A stretch of DNA of 16,057 nt from an uncultured Eggerthella sp. GTDB lineage: Bacteria; Actinomycetota; Coriobacteriia; Coriobacteriales; Eggerthellaceae. The translations under genes were made by a program, and so were the position numbers. Below are positions 5,269 through 13,067 of the stretch, one piece after another; the first letter of the stretch is position 1, and each line of letters opens with the position of its first letter. The stretch spans positions 1-16,057 of the forward strand of contig UQLU01000017.1 in NCBI GenBank assembly GCA_900542065.1, given 5' to 3'. The notes under the pieces are model-generated. The model did not search any database, was not told the DNA's origin, and was given only the letters and a program-made list of their open reading frames with translations.

Positions 5269-5895
5269 ATGAATATAGTCAAAACCATTATTCAGAATAT
5301 CGAATGGGAAATATATAAGCGTAAAAAGCGTAAGAAGCTTGAAATCAAAGAACCTTCAATTATTGCTTCAAATTGCGTGGGAACTTTTATTTATTCCGAC
5401 ATGAACTTACGTTGGTGTTCTCCCACAGTAAACCTCATGATAGAGATGCCTGATTTTGTTAAGTTCGTTGAAAGGCTCGATTGGTATTTAGAACAAAACA
5501 TTACCTTTATCGATGATCCAGATCATGACTATCCAGTGGGAATGTTAGGCGATATCAAGCTATTTTTTGTCCATTACAAGACGCCCGAAGAAGCACTTGA
5601 AAAGTGGGAAACACGTAAAAGAAGAATAGATCCAGATAATTTATACATTATTGGATGCGAAAAAGATGGATGTACTTATGAAACCATTCAACGTTTCGAT
5701 AAGCTTCCCTATAAAAATAAAGCGATTTTAACTAAGCAGGAATATCCCGAATTCAGTTCGGCATGGTATTTGTCTGGGTTTGAAGATTGCGAAGCTTTAG
5801 GCACGGTAACTAATTTCAAAGATCAGTTCGCAAAACGTCGTTATATGGACGATTTTGACTACATCACGTTTTTGAACAATGGTGCAAACAAGTAA
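5269..5895 (+). CDS. DUF1919 family protein
   Basis: The 208-aa product resembles DUF1919 proteins, often annotated as exopolysaccharide biosynthesis proteins on the basis of genomic context. The match is seen in the order of its conserved blocks: IIASNCVGTFIYSDMNLRW, then SPTVNLMIEMPDFVKFVERL, then PVGMLGDIKLFFVHYKTPEE with ALEKWETRKRRID, then LYIIGCEKDG, then RFDKLPYKNKAILT. A basic N-terminal stretch (YKRKKRKKLEIK) precedes the domain, with no signal peptide. The biochemical activity of the family is, as far as I know, not established; involvement in a cell-surface glycan is an inference from the family label. No glycosyltransferase lies next to it, so it is isolated from its usual setting. 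TGAGG about 10 nt upstream serves the ATG. Confidence 0.8.
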   Translation: MNIVKTIIQNIEWEIYKRKKRKKLEIKEPSIIASNCVGTFIYSDMNLRWCSPTVNLMIEMPDFVKFVERLDWYLEQNITFIDDPDHDYPVGMLGDIKLFFVHYKTPEEALEKWETRKRRIDPDNLYIIGCEKDGCTYETIQRFDKLPYKNKAILTKQEYPEFSSAWYLSGFEDCEALGTVTNFKDQFAKRRYMDDFDYITFLNNGANK

Positions 5896-5900
5896 CTCAG

Positions 5901-5949
5901 GCGCAAGTGGTTGATATAGGAATTATTCCTCACAACCAATTGCTCGCGC
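5901..5949. terminator. bidirectional hairpin between convergent genes
   Basis: TGGTTG (5908-5913) pairs with CAACCA (5933-5938). Inside it AGGAAT pairs with ATTCCT, and outside it CAA/TTG and GCGC/GCGC add further pairs. It separates the DUF1919 gene from the convergent transporter gene and probably ends both transcripts. Confidence 0.5.
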
Positions 5950-6054
5950 ATAGTTAGTTTCGTGCATACTAAGCAAATGTTTCATGAGTAAAGAGCTATG
6001 TTCTGGTGCGGCACTGTGATTCTGGTGCGACGTAACGAATTTAAGTATCAGTCT

Positions 6055-6747
6055 TTAATGTGACGCAGTAACTTTGCTTAGTAACTTCGATTCTCCGCGG
6101 GAGAGATACAAAAACGGGGTATCGCATAAAGCCAAGAAAATTTCGATTGCGCAAGTGGAAAGAGCAATTGCAAGAATCTGTTCCATAGAGTAAATGCCAC
6201 CAAATGCCAAAAGGACAAACAAGAAATTCTCAATGCAATTGCAAGTAATGGTGGTTACGTTGTTGCGCAGCCACAGATATTTACCGTTAGTGAGTTCGCG
6301 AATTTTTGCATAAAGCGAAACGTTAAGCCAATTCGCCAAAACGCACATCGCAACAGAAGCAATACTGGTACGAAGGTTAAGGGTGAAAAGAAGCACCATT
6401 GCTTCTTGGGAAATATCAGAAGTACTTGGGGTATAGAGCAAGCTGATCTGAGTGCAAACCATAAAAACGAGCACGCCTGCAAGTCCAACAAGGATCCCTT
6501 TATGGGCCGCTTGTCTACCATAATTTTCATTAAGCATGTCGCCCGCAAGGAAAGTGGAGGCAAACATAATGTTGCCTAGCGTGGCTTCAATTCCGAACAA
6601 ATCTATGGTTTTCACAACGGTTAAATTAGCCAAGATCATGGCTATAGCAATCCAGGCTATAAGACCAGCTTTGCCAAAGATCTTTTTAGCTGCGACTACG
6701 CATCCAAAGGTAAGAATTATCTCTATAAAGAAGAGAGCTTCATTCAT
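6055..6747 (-). CDS. yhhQ: queuosine precursor transporter (QPTR/YhhQ family)
   Basis: The 230-aa integral membrane protein has about six hydrophobic helices. It carries the family signatures (former DUF165): the FGIEATLGNIMFASTFLAGD segment, then MLNENYGRQAAHKG, then the second-half blocks NWLNVSLYAKIRE, LWLRNNVTTITCNCIENFLF and a final ALCDTPFLYL. These proteins import preQ0/preQ1 for queuosine synthesis at the wobble base of GUN tRNAs. Length is normal. No queuosine-synthesis gene lies nearby, which fits salvage. The start codon has GGGGG eight bases upstream. The gene probably has its own promoter in the 197-bp gap before it, which also holds a candidate regulatory leader. Confidence 0.88.
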   Translation of the reverse strand: MNEALFFIEIILTFGCVVAAKKIFGKAGLIAWIAIAMILANLTVVKTIDLFGIEATLGNIMFASTFLAGDMLNENYGRQAAHKGILVGLAGVLVFMVCTQISLLYTPSTSDISQEAMVLLFTLNLRTSIASVAMCVLANWLNVSLYAKIRELTNGKYLWLRNNVTTITCNCIENFLFVLLAFGGIYSMEQILAIALSTCAIEIFLALCDTPFLYLSRGESKLLSKVTASH

Positions 6748-6755
6748 GGGTTACA

Positions 6756-6788
6756 CCCCCTAGTTTTGGACGGGCAGGGTCGCGAACC
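6756..6788 (-). promoter_or_regulatory. preQ1-I-like leader motif before the transporter (tentative)
   Basis: On the minus strand the order GGTTC - GCG - ACCC - spacer - AAAACTA - GGGGG, with the last block acting as ribosome site, recalls preQ1-I riboswitches, and the gene behind it imports that ligand. Against this, the loop is shorter than in known examples, and beyond the GG:CC pairs no proper P1 stem can be drawn. It may be a divergent class, or just a small hairpin (GGT-UCGCG-ACC) plus a CCC/GGG anti-ribosome-site pairing. Confidence 0.25.
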
Positions 6789-6944
6789 ATAGATTGTTGT
6801 GACCGTTGCAGCGTTTAAGTTCGGTTGCTTAGGTATCTTTAAACCCCAAATGATAATAAGCAAACCGCACTTACCTTTTGTATAGGTGTAGTATGGCACA
6901 AAATGAGCAAAAAGGGGAATATTGTTCTACAAGTGTTGATTGAT

Positions 6945-7310
6945 TCATTTCCCCAGTTCAGTATTATTAAAAACAAGACCGTTTAATTTTTTGAATACTC
7001 CAATAGCATCGTTTCGAGAAACTTCTTCGCTTCTGTTGAAATACTGGGCTGCTTCTACGCAAGTATTGCCAAGGGTAACAGCTTCTTCATTGGACAGAAT
7101 GCCGCCTTCGGATAGGGTGGTGACCATATCTTCAATATCAACCAAACAGTTCCAAAGGGCAATATTTCCCTTGCTTTCAGGGTTTTCAGTCATCATCCAC
7201 CGCGCTTCATTGCTCAGTGCTTCGAGGTCGGTTAAGACTTCGTTTGCAGCTTGCATAATTGCTGAGTCGTTTTCCGTAAAGGTAATTGCGGTGGATTTTT
7301 TCCCTGCCAT
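6945..7310 (-). CDS. 121-aa hypothetical helical protein
   Basis: This soluble, acidic, mostly alpha-helical product (MAGKKSTAITFTENDSAIMQ...) has no signal peptide, membrane helix or Cys motif. The start is set by AAAGGGGC six to eight bases before ATG 7310. Residues 20-110 form a run of amphipathic helices (ANEVLTDLEALSNEARWMM, DIEDMVTTLSEGG, EEAVTLGNTCVEAAQYF). It resembles bacterial four-helix sensor or adaptor proteins only in general composition. No family recognised. It lies upstream of the transporter on the same strand, but a 197-bp gap suggests separate transcription. Confidence 0.7.
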   Translation of the reverse strand: MAGKKSTAITFTENDSAIMQAANEVLTDLEALSNEARWMMTENPESKGNIALWNCLVDIEDMVTTLSEGGILSNEEAVTLGNTCVEAAQYFNRSEEVSRNDAIGVFKKLNGLVFNNTELGK

Positions 7311-7610
7311 GAATTGCCCCTTTATCTATCTTGTTTATTGCACTTATAAAAAATGATGTAATTGTAATTCGTGTTACGTATGCTCTTTAGTTTTAATTCA
7401 GGTCAAGATTACCAGATGTAGTCAAAGGTAGGTATTAGGGCGCCGAAGTTTGGAGTGAAGAATATTGTTGTGCAACAAACCAACGCAACAAACCTTTTGT
7501 ACAACCTGCTACCGAGATGTTCGATTATAGTGAGCCCTTTTATCCTTTTTATTGCGGAAAGTACGTAAACTAGAGCTTTATCGATCTAAAGAAGTAAGGC
7601 GGGAAACAAC
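7311..7610. other. intergenic region between divergent genes, no gene seen
   Basis: This 300-bp AT-rich gap serves the divergent starts at 7310 and 7611 and must hold both promoters, but no convincing -35/-10 pair was found. It contains TTGTTG-TG-CAACAA at 7466-7479, a small palindrome that could be an operator, followed by several CAAC/GTTG-like words. Confidence 0.4.
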
Positions 7611-7868
7611 ATGAATCGAATTACCGAACGAACGGAAAATGAGAAAATTCTTCTTTCTTGCGAACAAAGCCAGGCACTTAAAAAACTGGCAAGTTATGAA
7701 GATGCCCATGAAGCGGTGCTTAAAGAATACGACCGTGTGAGTGATCAAATTAATCAAGCAAAGGCACAGGGAAGAATGCGCGGAGTAACCGCCAATCAGC
7801 TTATTGCGCAAAAGATGTCTCTACAAAACGTACTGTCGTACTTTAAGCGCTTTGGGGTAGACGATTAA
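7611..7868 (+). CDS. 85-aa hypothetical helical protein
   Basis: A short hydrophilic protein (MNRITERTENEKILLSCEQS...) is predicted to be almost entirely alpha-helical. Heptad-like spacing (LKKLASYEDAHEAVLKEYD, QINQAKAQGRMRG) suggests a coiled-coil hairpin. AAGGCGGG about 8 nt before the ATG supports the start. No family recognised. Its stop lies one base from the stop of the convergent 44-aa gene, so the two transcripts must overlap or share a terminator. Confidence 0.65.
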   Translation: MNRITERTENEKILLSCEQSQALKKLASYEDAHEAVLKEYDRVSDQINQAKAQGRMRGVTANQLIAQKMSLQNVLSYFKRFGVDD

Positions 7869-7869
7869 A

Positions 7870-8004
7870 CTAGCCCAGCATTACAAGAGGTAGAACTCCA
7901 CAAAGCAGTAAAGTAAAAAAGATTGCAGCAACAAGACGTTTTGCTTCAATGGATACGGAAGCGAAGCGATTTACCAGGGCGATCTTGTTCTGGCGTGGGG
8001 CCAT
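7870..8004 (-). CDS. 44-aa single-pass membrane protein
   Basis: The start at 8004 is chosen because AAGGAGG lies at an ideal distance (8 nt) before the ATG. The open frame extends further up to a TTG at 8187, but that extension is a lysine/arginine-rich stretch with no ribosome site. The product MAPRQNKIALVNRF... has a basic N-terminal half and one hydrophobic helix (LVAAIFFTLLLCGVLPLV) reaching the C-terminus, so it is probably anchored with its basic end inside the cell. Such tail-anchored mini-proteins are easily missed by gene callers. Function unknown. An 87-residue form starting at a GTG further upstream is the alternative. Confidence 0.55.
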   Translation of the reverse strand: MAPRQNKIALVNRFASVSIEAKRLVAAIFFTLLLCGVLPLVMLG

Positions 8005-8287
8005 TTCGGCTACCTCCTTGCGTAGAAAGGCTAACAAAAACATCAACGGATAGTTCTTTTTTCGAAGCATCCGTTTTCGTTTTTTATCAGTGCGTTTCTG
8101 ACGAATTTTCTCTGCTTCGATTTTTGCCACCACTGTTTTTAATCCTTTTTTTGGGCGATTGCAATAAGTATTTTCGAAAGGTGGCAATTATTTGTTTATA
8201 GGTATTATCAGTTATGTAAATGAATAAAATATGCTTTGATAAAGGCCGCAATAAAGTGCCTAAAACGATGCGTTAAAGGAGTTAGTC

Positions 8288-8770
8288 ATGAAAGTAATGT
8301 TGCGGTTACTTGGAGGTATTGCAGCTTTGTTGGCAATACTTGCCTGTGTGATTGCTCTCTTTACGTTTACTCCATTGTCCTCTTCGCCGCTTGGACAGTC
8401 GGTTCAAGGATTGCTTGGTTTTGGTACCAATGCGGCAACTAATGCTGCCATTGATGCGTCAGGCATAAAAACCAAAGCTGAAGATGCGCTTTATAGCAAT
8501 GCAGCAGATATTGCGGCTCAGACTGGTATGTCTGAATCTCAGGTAAATCAGGCTATCGATAGCTTGGATATTGAAAACTGGTCCGTCACTTCGCTACCTT
8601 CAGATGTTGGAGAAACAGGATCTCAGAGTATAAGTTATGGAGGGGTTTCGGCTGAAGTTACTACCTATGATGACCCGTCCTATATTAGTGTCACTGCCGA
8701 AGGTCAAACATTTACTCTTGAGGTTCCCGAGAGCGCTCAGGAATATATGTCTTTACTCGGATATTTATAA
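8288..8770 (+). CDS. 160-aa secreted or membrane-anchored hypothetical protein
   Basis: AAAGGAG sits seven bases before the ATG. Residues 1-30 hold a basic start and a hydrophobic helix (LLGGIAALLAILACVIALFTF), either an uncleaved anchor or a signal peptide; there is no lipobox. The outer part has an Ala-rich helical segment (NAATNAAIDASGIKTKAEDA, AAQTGMSESQVNQAIDSL) and a C-terminal beta-like region (SISYGGVSAEVTTYDD, ISVTAEGQTFTLEVP). Family not recognised. It stands alone; a weak promoter (TTGTTT, 17-bp gap, TGTAAA) can be drawn around 8190-8220. Confidence 0.7.
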   Translation: MKVMLRLLGGIAALLAILACVIALFTFTPLSSSPLGQSVQGLLGFGTNAATNAAIDASGIKTKAEDALYSNAADIAAQTGMSESQVNQAIDSLDIENWSVTSLPSDVGETGSQSISYGGVSAEVTTYDDPSYISVTAEGQTFTLEVPESAQEYMSLLGYL

Positions 8771-8848
8771 ATCTGGCTATCTAGTAAAGCTAACTAACGT
8801 GTAAAAGACTTATGGTGAAGAAAAGCGAAACAAAGCGCTAATAAAGCG

Positions 8849-9313
8849 CTATTTGGTCAATTCTCGATAGAGTTTGTTATTGCGGAATGCAAAGTAGATC
8901 GCTATAGGCGCAATAAGTAAATAAGCAGGCTGAAACGTTAAGATAACTGCAATAACCGCAGCTATTGTTGGGATAGCTAGTACAGAAATGAAGCTTGCAG
9001 TATACCAAGATGAATTGGCGTTGTTTGCTTGAGCGGTTTCTTCGGTATTTGAGGATTGGTTCTCACCGTTGTCGTGTTCTATGTAGAATTCTGCTATTGA
9101 TTCACATACGGCACCGTTAAAAGCAACGGGAATACAAAGACACCACAGTAAAACAAAGAAAGTAGCTCCCTTTTCGAAAAAGCTTGGATTGTTATACGTC
9201 CCTATGGCGTAGAGAATGCAGGCTACAATAAGTCCGCCAAGGAAAAGCTGCTTTTGTTTTCGAGCGCGAACATGAAGTTCGCTTCCTTTATGAAATTCAA
9301 TTTTGTATGCCAT
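8849..9313 (-). CDS. 154-aa integral membrane protein
   Basis: Four hydrophobic helices are visible: LFLGGLIVACILYAIGTY, ATFFVLLWCLCIPVAFNGAV, ASFISVLAIPTIAAVIAVIL and AYLLIAPIAIYFAF. Pairs one-two and three-four are separated by a ~40-residue hydrophilic loop rich in Asn/Glu/Thr (NGENQSSNTEETAQANNANS). Both ends are basic, so both are probably cytoplasmic. AGAAAGAGA precedes the start. No family recognised. It is convergent with the 160-aa gene and probably monocistronic. Confidence 0.7.
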   Translation of the reverse strand: MAYKIEFHKGSELHVRARKQKQLFLGGLIVACILYAIGTYNNPSFFEKGATFFVLLWCLCIPVAFNGAVCESIAEFYIEHDNGENQSSNTEETAQANNANSSWYTASFISVLAIPTIAAVIAVILTFQPAYLLIAPIAIYFAFRNNKLYRELTK

Positions 9314-9380
9314 AGCACATTCTCTTTCTTGGAGGTCAAGGAGCTATAAATCTCAAAGTTTATGCATGATAACAGGTGGT

Positions 9381-9495
9381 GGTTAAATGCGAGCATAGGT
9401 TGTGTTCATGCGCGAGTGCAAGTTGTGCTCATTTTCGAGTGTTGATTGCGGTTATATACGAGCGCAGGTTGCAGTCATGCGCGCGATGTCTTTTC
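9381..9495 (+). repeat. 23-bp degenerate tandem repeat, four to five units
   Basis: Units begin at 9381, 9404, 9427, 9450 and (partial) 9473, all 23 bp. They share a GGTYATNNNCGAGYGYAGGTTGY-like pattern, with the core CGAG kept in units 1-4. Unit 4 overlaps the stop codon and last codons of the minus-strand thioesterase gene. The rest lies downstream of it. No hairpin or T-run is apparent. Confidence 0.65.
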
Positions 9496-9856
9496 CAAGG
9501 TCATCGGTTATGTCAACGGTGAAGAATGCAAGACGACTTCCTGATTTATCGCAACGTGCCGTAGCTATAAGCTTTGCACCTTTGCTAGCACGGAAATAGT
9601 CTATGGAATGGGTAACAGAAACCGTAGGGGGTTGTCCTACGTTTCCTGCAATGGCAAGCGCAAAATCTGCCAAGGTAAAAATTGCTCCGCCCATTACATT
9701 TCCCATGGCATTACGATGAATATCTTCTATAGGCATTTCGCATACTGAGTGGCCTTTATTGCCTTCAACGATTCGGCAATGGGCTGCCTGGGTTGCAAAC
9801 TTATCGTTGCAAAATTCAGCTTCAAGCTGTTCGATTGTAGGGTTTTCGGGAACCAT
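9452..9856 (-). CDS. PaaI/hotdog-fold thioesterase
   Basis: The start at 9856 (MVPENPTIEQLEAEF) is preferred over an upstream ATG at 9955, because AAAGGATC lies at the right distance and the resulting 134 residues fit the family. The product has the hotdog core block GNVMGGAIFTLADFA (52-66), in which the classic HGG is MGG (55-57), as I recall from many clostridial and actinobacterial members; D64 is the expected catalytic acid. The downstream block VSVTHSIDYFRASKG is also typical. The family hydrolyses acyl- or aryl-CoA thioesters in the cytoplasm, usually as a tetramer; the substrate cannot be told here. The final residues (ATCARI) lie inside the 23-bp tandem repeat. The gene is divergent from the MFS transporter. 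Confidence 0.82.
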   Translation of the reverse strand: MVPENPTIEQLEAEFCNDKFATQAAHCRIVEGNKGHSVCEMPIEDIHRNAMGNVMGGAIFTLADFALAIAGNVGQPPTVSVTHSIDYFRASKGAKLIATARCDKSGSRLAFFTVDITDDLGKDIARMTATCARI

Positions 9857-9994
9857 AAGGATCCTTTCTCTATGGGGCAATAAATCAGCTTTGTTAAAGC
9901 TGAGATACGGTTTCTTTAGATATTCTCTATTATAAAAGACGGCGTTGTCGGACATTATTATGTGACATCATTTAGGAAAGGAGTGAAAGCAATC

Positions 9995-11227
9995 ATGCAG
10001 GCAAGCGAGTCAATTCAGCCGAAAAAACGCGCGCGATTAAAAACGCTTATCATTTTGCTTGGTGTTGTTGCTCCTTTTTCAACCGATATGTGTCTCCCTG
10101 CGCTTCCTACTATTGCCAACGATTTGTCGGTATCTTTTACAGAAGCGAATGCCATTATCTTTTTGTTCTTCTTATTTATGGCATTGTCTATGTTTTTATC
10201 GGGGCCGTTATCGGATGCTTTTGGCAGGAAACCAGTACTTCTGGTGTGTCTGATCTTGTTTGCGCTAGCAAATCTTATGTGTGCGTTGGCGCCGAATATC
10301 GTTATTCTTTCGGTGTTTCGTGCTATTGCTGCATGTGGAGCGGGTGGCATGATGTCGGCTTCAACGGCACTTATTAAAGATGGATTTGAAGTAGGTCAGG
10401 AACGCGATAGAGCACTTGCGTTTGTGCAGTCATTCCATGTGATTGGTCCTTTGCTTGCGCCTGTGTTAGGTGCGTTGCTACTTGTTGTGTTTAGTTGGCA
10501 TGCATCCTTTTTGGTTTTAACAGGTATTGGCGCATTAGGAGTTTTCTTGGCAGCAACTGAGCCGATTGTTGCTGATGTACCCATGAAAGGTAAGCCTTCA
10601 AAGGTGGTATGTGAAGCATTTAGTCATATTCCGCCTATTGTTAAAAACCCTGCACTTACCTGTACGTTGGGCGTTGCGGGGTTGGTTCAAGCTTGCTTTA
10701 TGGCTTATCTGGCAACTTCGTCTTATATCTATACCGTCCAATTTGGTATTTCTGAAACAGCCTACAGTATTTTCTTTGCTTGTTCTGCACTTTTGGCCAT
10801 GATTGGTCCGCGTTTGTTTATTGTTTTAGGGAAAGCAATTGCTCCGCGTTTTGTTTATGGTGGCTGTTTAGTGGTAATTATGCTTGCAGGTGTGCTTATT
10901 TCTACTGTGGGTCACGCTGGACCATTTGCCTTCTTCTTCACGTTTGTTATGGTCGCAATTGCTAACTCTGCTGCACGACCTCTTGCGATGTCAGTTATGT
11001 TGCGTCAGCACGAGGGGGACACGGGAACATTATCGTCGGTTATCAATTTCGGTATTTATCTGATAGGCCTTATTGGTATGGGCGCTGGTTCGCTTGCGAG
11101 TGGGGATTTCGTCTTGGCCTTAGGTATGATCGTGCTTGTCATGAGCACTTTGAGTTTCATTAGTTTTGTGGTGCTTATGAAATCCAAAATATACGTCCGT
11201 GGATTATCCGCTCTGCGTAAACGATGA
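9995..11227 (+). CDS. MFS transporter, Bcr/CflA drug-efflux type
   Basis: The 410-aa protein has about 12 membrane helices. The first loop carries the Bcr/CflA hallmark DMCLPALP (31-38), and the loop after helix 2 carries the MFS motif A, GPLSDAFGRKP (70-80). The FRAIAACGAGGMMSASTALI block is also typical. These proton-driven exporters expel drugs such as bicyclomycin or chloramphenicol in some members; the natural substrate here is not inferable. The ATG at 9995 is chosen over the GTG at 9962 because AGGAAAGGAG lies between them, 11 nt before the ATG. The C-terminus ends in a short basic tail. The gene is divergent from the thioesterase and is followed by a hairpin at 11238. Confidence 0.88.
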   Translation: MQASESIQPKKRARLKTLIILLGVVAPFSTDMCLPALPTIANDLSVSFTEANAIIFLFFLFMALSMFLSGPLSDAFGRKPVLLVCLILFALANLMCALAPNIVILSVFRAIAACGAGGMMSASTALIKDGFEVGQERDRALAFVQSFHVIGPLLAPVLGALLLVVFSWHASFLVLTGIGALGVFLAATEPIVADVPMKGKPSKVVCEAFSHIPPIVKNPALTCTLGVAGLVQACFMAYLATSSYIYTVQFGISETAYSIFFACSALLAMIGPRLFIVLGKAIAPRFVYGGCLVVIMLAGVLISTVGHAGPFAFFFTFVMVAIANSAARPLAMSVMLRQHEGDTGTLSSVINFGIYLIGLIGMGAGSLASGDFVLALGMIVLVMSTLSFISFVVLMKSKIYVRGLSALRKR

Positions 11228-11237
11228 GAGTTTTGAC

Positions 11238-11278
11238 AAGTGCTAAATGTTTTCTGTAAACGATAGACATTTGCGCTT
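11238..11278. terminator. imperfect hairpin after the MFS gene
   Basis: AAGTGCTAAATGT (11238-11250) pairs with ACATTTGCGCTT (11267-11278) with two mismatches or bulges. It starts 10 nt after the stop codon, so it probably ends the MFS transcript, although no T-run follows. Confidence 0.4.
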
Positions 11279-11331
11279 ATGGTAAGTGTTTTCCGTAAGT
11301 AAAAAGAAAAGTAACAGAATGTTAAATAGTG

Positions 11332-11360
11332 TTGCGAAACAGTAGTTTTTCAATTATGTT
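11332..11360 (+). promoter_or_regulatory. sigma-70-type promoter of the lipoprotein gene
   Basis: TTGCGA, a 17-bp gap and TATGTT lie about 40 bp before the lipoprotein start codon, with an A/T-rich stretch upstream. Spacing is ideal and both boxes match the consensus at four of six bases. Confidence 0.45.
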
Positions 11361-11399
11361 AGTAATACAGTACCATTTCCGTTTTAGGAGGTCATTGCC

Positions 11400-11966
11400 A
11401 TGATTGCTAAAACTATCTCAAAGCAAACCCCCTTAAAGAAAGTGATGCTGGTTTGCTTAGCTATTCTCTTTTCTTTTGGTGTTGCATTGTTGCTTACAGG
11501 ATGCGGCAATAATGCCGATGAGCAACGTATTGCGGAATTAGAAGCAGAAGTTGAGCGCCTGCAAAGCGAGCAGGATGCAACAGATGACGGCAGCAAGGAT
11601 CAGGATGCCGCTGCAAGCGAAGAGGCAGATGATCAGGAAAAGGCCGCCAAATCTGAATCTTCTTACGATGATGCTACCGTTCAAGACTTCAGCGATCGTG
11701 CTGATGATTTAATCGCTCGTGCGGATAAAGCTGATGTTCCTAACGATCGCGATGCTCGCATTGATGCTTTCTTTGATCTTGATAGTGAATTTAACGCACT
11801 TGAGCTCGAAATGGATACCTACGAAGATCAGCAAGAAGGTGAATATCGTTCTGGTTCGTTGTCTTGGGATGACTATCGTGCATTAGAGCTTCAACTTGAA
11901 CAGATTGAAGACAAGCTTGATACTGCCCAGGATAAACTTGAAGCTCGTTTCGGCGTTGATGATTAA
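11400..11966 (+). CDS. coiled-coil lipoprotein
   Basis: AGGAGG seven bases before the ATG supports the start. The signal peptide (basic start, hydrophobic LVCLAILFSFGVALLL) ends in the lipobox LLTGC with the lipidated Cys at 35. The mature protein begins with a heptad segment (RIAELEAEVERLQSEQ), then a disordered acidic region rich in Asp, Glu, Ser and Ala (about 56-88), then two helical stretches (DFSDRADDLIARADKAD; LELQLEQIEDKLDTAQDKLE). It ends at GVDD. No enzyme motif is present. It is probably a membrane-tethered extracellular protein with a structural or envelope role; family not recognised. A promoter upstream and a strong terminator downstream make it a single-gene unit. Confidence 0.8.
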   Translation: MIAKTISKQTPLKKVMLVCLAILFSFGVALLLTGCGNNADEQRIAELEAEVERLQSEQDATDDGSKDQDAAASEEADDQEKAAKSESSYDDATVQDFSDRADDLIARADKADVPNDRDARIDAFFDLDSEFNALELEMDTYEDQQEGEYRSGSLSWDDYRALELQLEQIEDKLDTAQDKLEARFGVDD

Positions 11967-12035
11967 CGAACAACTTCTGCGATTTGGGTAGTTTGGTTTC
12001 TGATAACTAGTGCAGTTTGATATCTAGTAAAACAA

Positions 12036-12075
12036 GGCGCGCGTCGGGTTCTATTGATAACCCGCGCGCTTTTTC
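12036..12075 (+). terminator. rho-independent terminator after the lipoprotein gene
   Basis: GCGCGCGTCGGGTT and AACCCGCGCGC form a GC-rich stem with a short AT-rich loop, followed by TTTTTC. It is a strong terminator about 70 bp after the stop. The remaining gap to 12262 shows no gene. Confidence 0.85.
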
Positions 12076-12262
12076 TTTGCATCTAAACATTATTAGCAAG
12101 TCTTAGTTCTTGGGAAAAGTGCGGGGTGAATTAAGTAGTGGAGTTCTACCTGCAGCTCCCGTAAAAGTTGCCACCATTCACAAACTAGTAAGCATAACCA
12201 ATAAGATTACTTTACTAAACTAAAGCATCATAACCCTCTTCGAGTGGATTGGAGCGCTACAA

Positions 12263-13036
12263 ATGAAGAACTACTTTGATTTAACGGGTCGAGTTGCAAT
12301 TGTTACTGGTTGCTCTGGTGGCTTGGGTGTTCAGATGGCAAAAGCTTTGGCGAGCCAGGGTTGTACTATCGTTCCTATTGCCCGTCGTCAGGAAAAGATT
12401 GAAGAAGTTGCTAAGCAACTCAATGAAGAATTTGGTGTAGATACGTATCCTATTCGTTGTGATATTACCGATACCGATATGGTTAACGATACGGTTGCAA
12501 AGGTTATGGAAAAGTATGGTCGTATTGATATTTTAATTAACAATGCTGGTACTGGCGCTGTTGCTCCTGCTGAAGATATTACCGACGAACAGTTTGCCCA
12601 TGAAATGGATATCGATTTGTTCGGTACTTTTAAGGTTGCACGTGCCGTAGCTAAGCAAGCAATGCTTCCTGCTGGTTATGGTCGTATTATCAACATTGCT
12701 TCTATGTACGGTTTAGTTGGTAACAAAGTAGCAGGGTCTTCTCCTTATCATGCTGCTAAGGGCGGCGTTGTTAACCTTACTCGCGCTTTGGCGGCTGAAT
12801 GGTCTGCTAAGGGCATTAATGTAAATGCAATTTGTCCAGGCTATTTCTACACTCCTCTTACCAAGGAAACACTTGATAGTGAATTCTTCCAGGAAAATGC
12901 TCGCACTATGATTCCGGCAGAGCGCTATGGTAACGAAGGTGAACTGGATACCGCAGTATTATTCTTGGCATCTCCTGCATCATCTTATGTAACGGGTATT
13001 ATGGTTCCCGTTGATGGTGGTTATACCTGCATGTAA
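12263..13036 (+). CDS. short-chain dehydrogenase/reductase (gluconate 5-dehydrogenase-like)
   Basis: The 257-aa protein has the classical SDR plan: cofactor motif TGCSGGLG (15-22), ARR at 40-42 (a basic pair hinting at NADP preference), NNAG (93-96), catalytic S147, and YHAAK with Y162 and K166. The end, GIMVPVDGGYTC, is typical of FabG- and gluconate 5-dehydrogenase-like members. The usual Asn of the NLxGxF element is Asp (D118 in DIDLFGTF), an alternative I recall from other SDRs. The substrate is probably a sugar acid or related polyol; this is a general resemblance, not proof. GGAG eight bases upstream marks the start. It is a single gene with a strong terminator downstream. Confidence 0.85.
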   Translation: MKNYFDLTGRVAIVTGCSGGLGVQMAKALASQGCTIVPIARRQEKIEEVAKQLNEEFGVDTYPIRCDITDTDMVNDTVAKVMEKYGRIDILINNAGTGAVAPAEDITDEQFAHEMDIDLFGTFKVARAVAKQAMLPAGYGRIINIASMYGLVGNKVAGSSPYHAAKGGVVNLTRALAAEWSAKGINVNAICPGYFYTPLTKETLDSEFFQENARTMIPAERYGNEGELDTAVLFLASPASSYVTGIMVPVDGGYTCM

Positions 13037-13067
13037 GGTAAGAGTTGCTAGCTTATAAGTTTTAGGC

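Noticed and set aside
7870..8187. 105-residue protein from TTG 8187
   Set aside because: No ribosome site at the TTG, while ATG 8004 has an excellent one; the extension is low-complexity basic sequence.
9857..9955. 33-residue N-terminal extension of the thioesterase
   Set aside because: The internal ATG 9856 has a good ribosome site and gives the usual family length.
10090..10377. 95-codon ORF in another frame of the MFS gene
   Set aside because: It is fully inside a well-supported membrane-protein gene on the same strand, and its residues show no coherent protein pattern.
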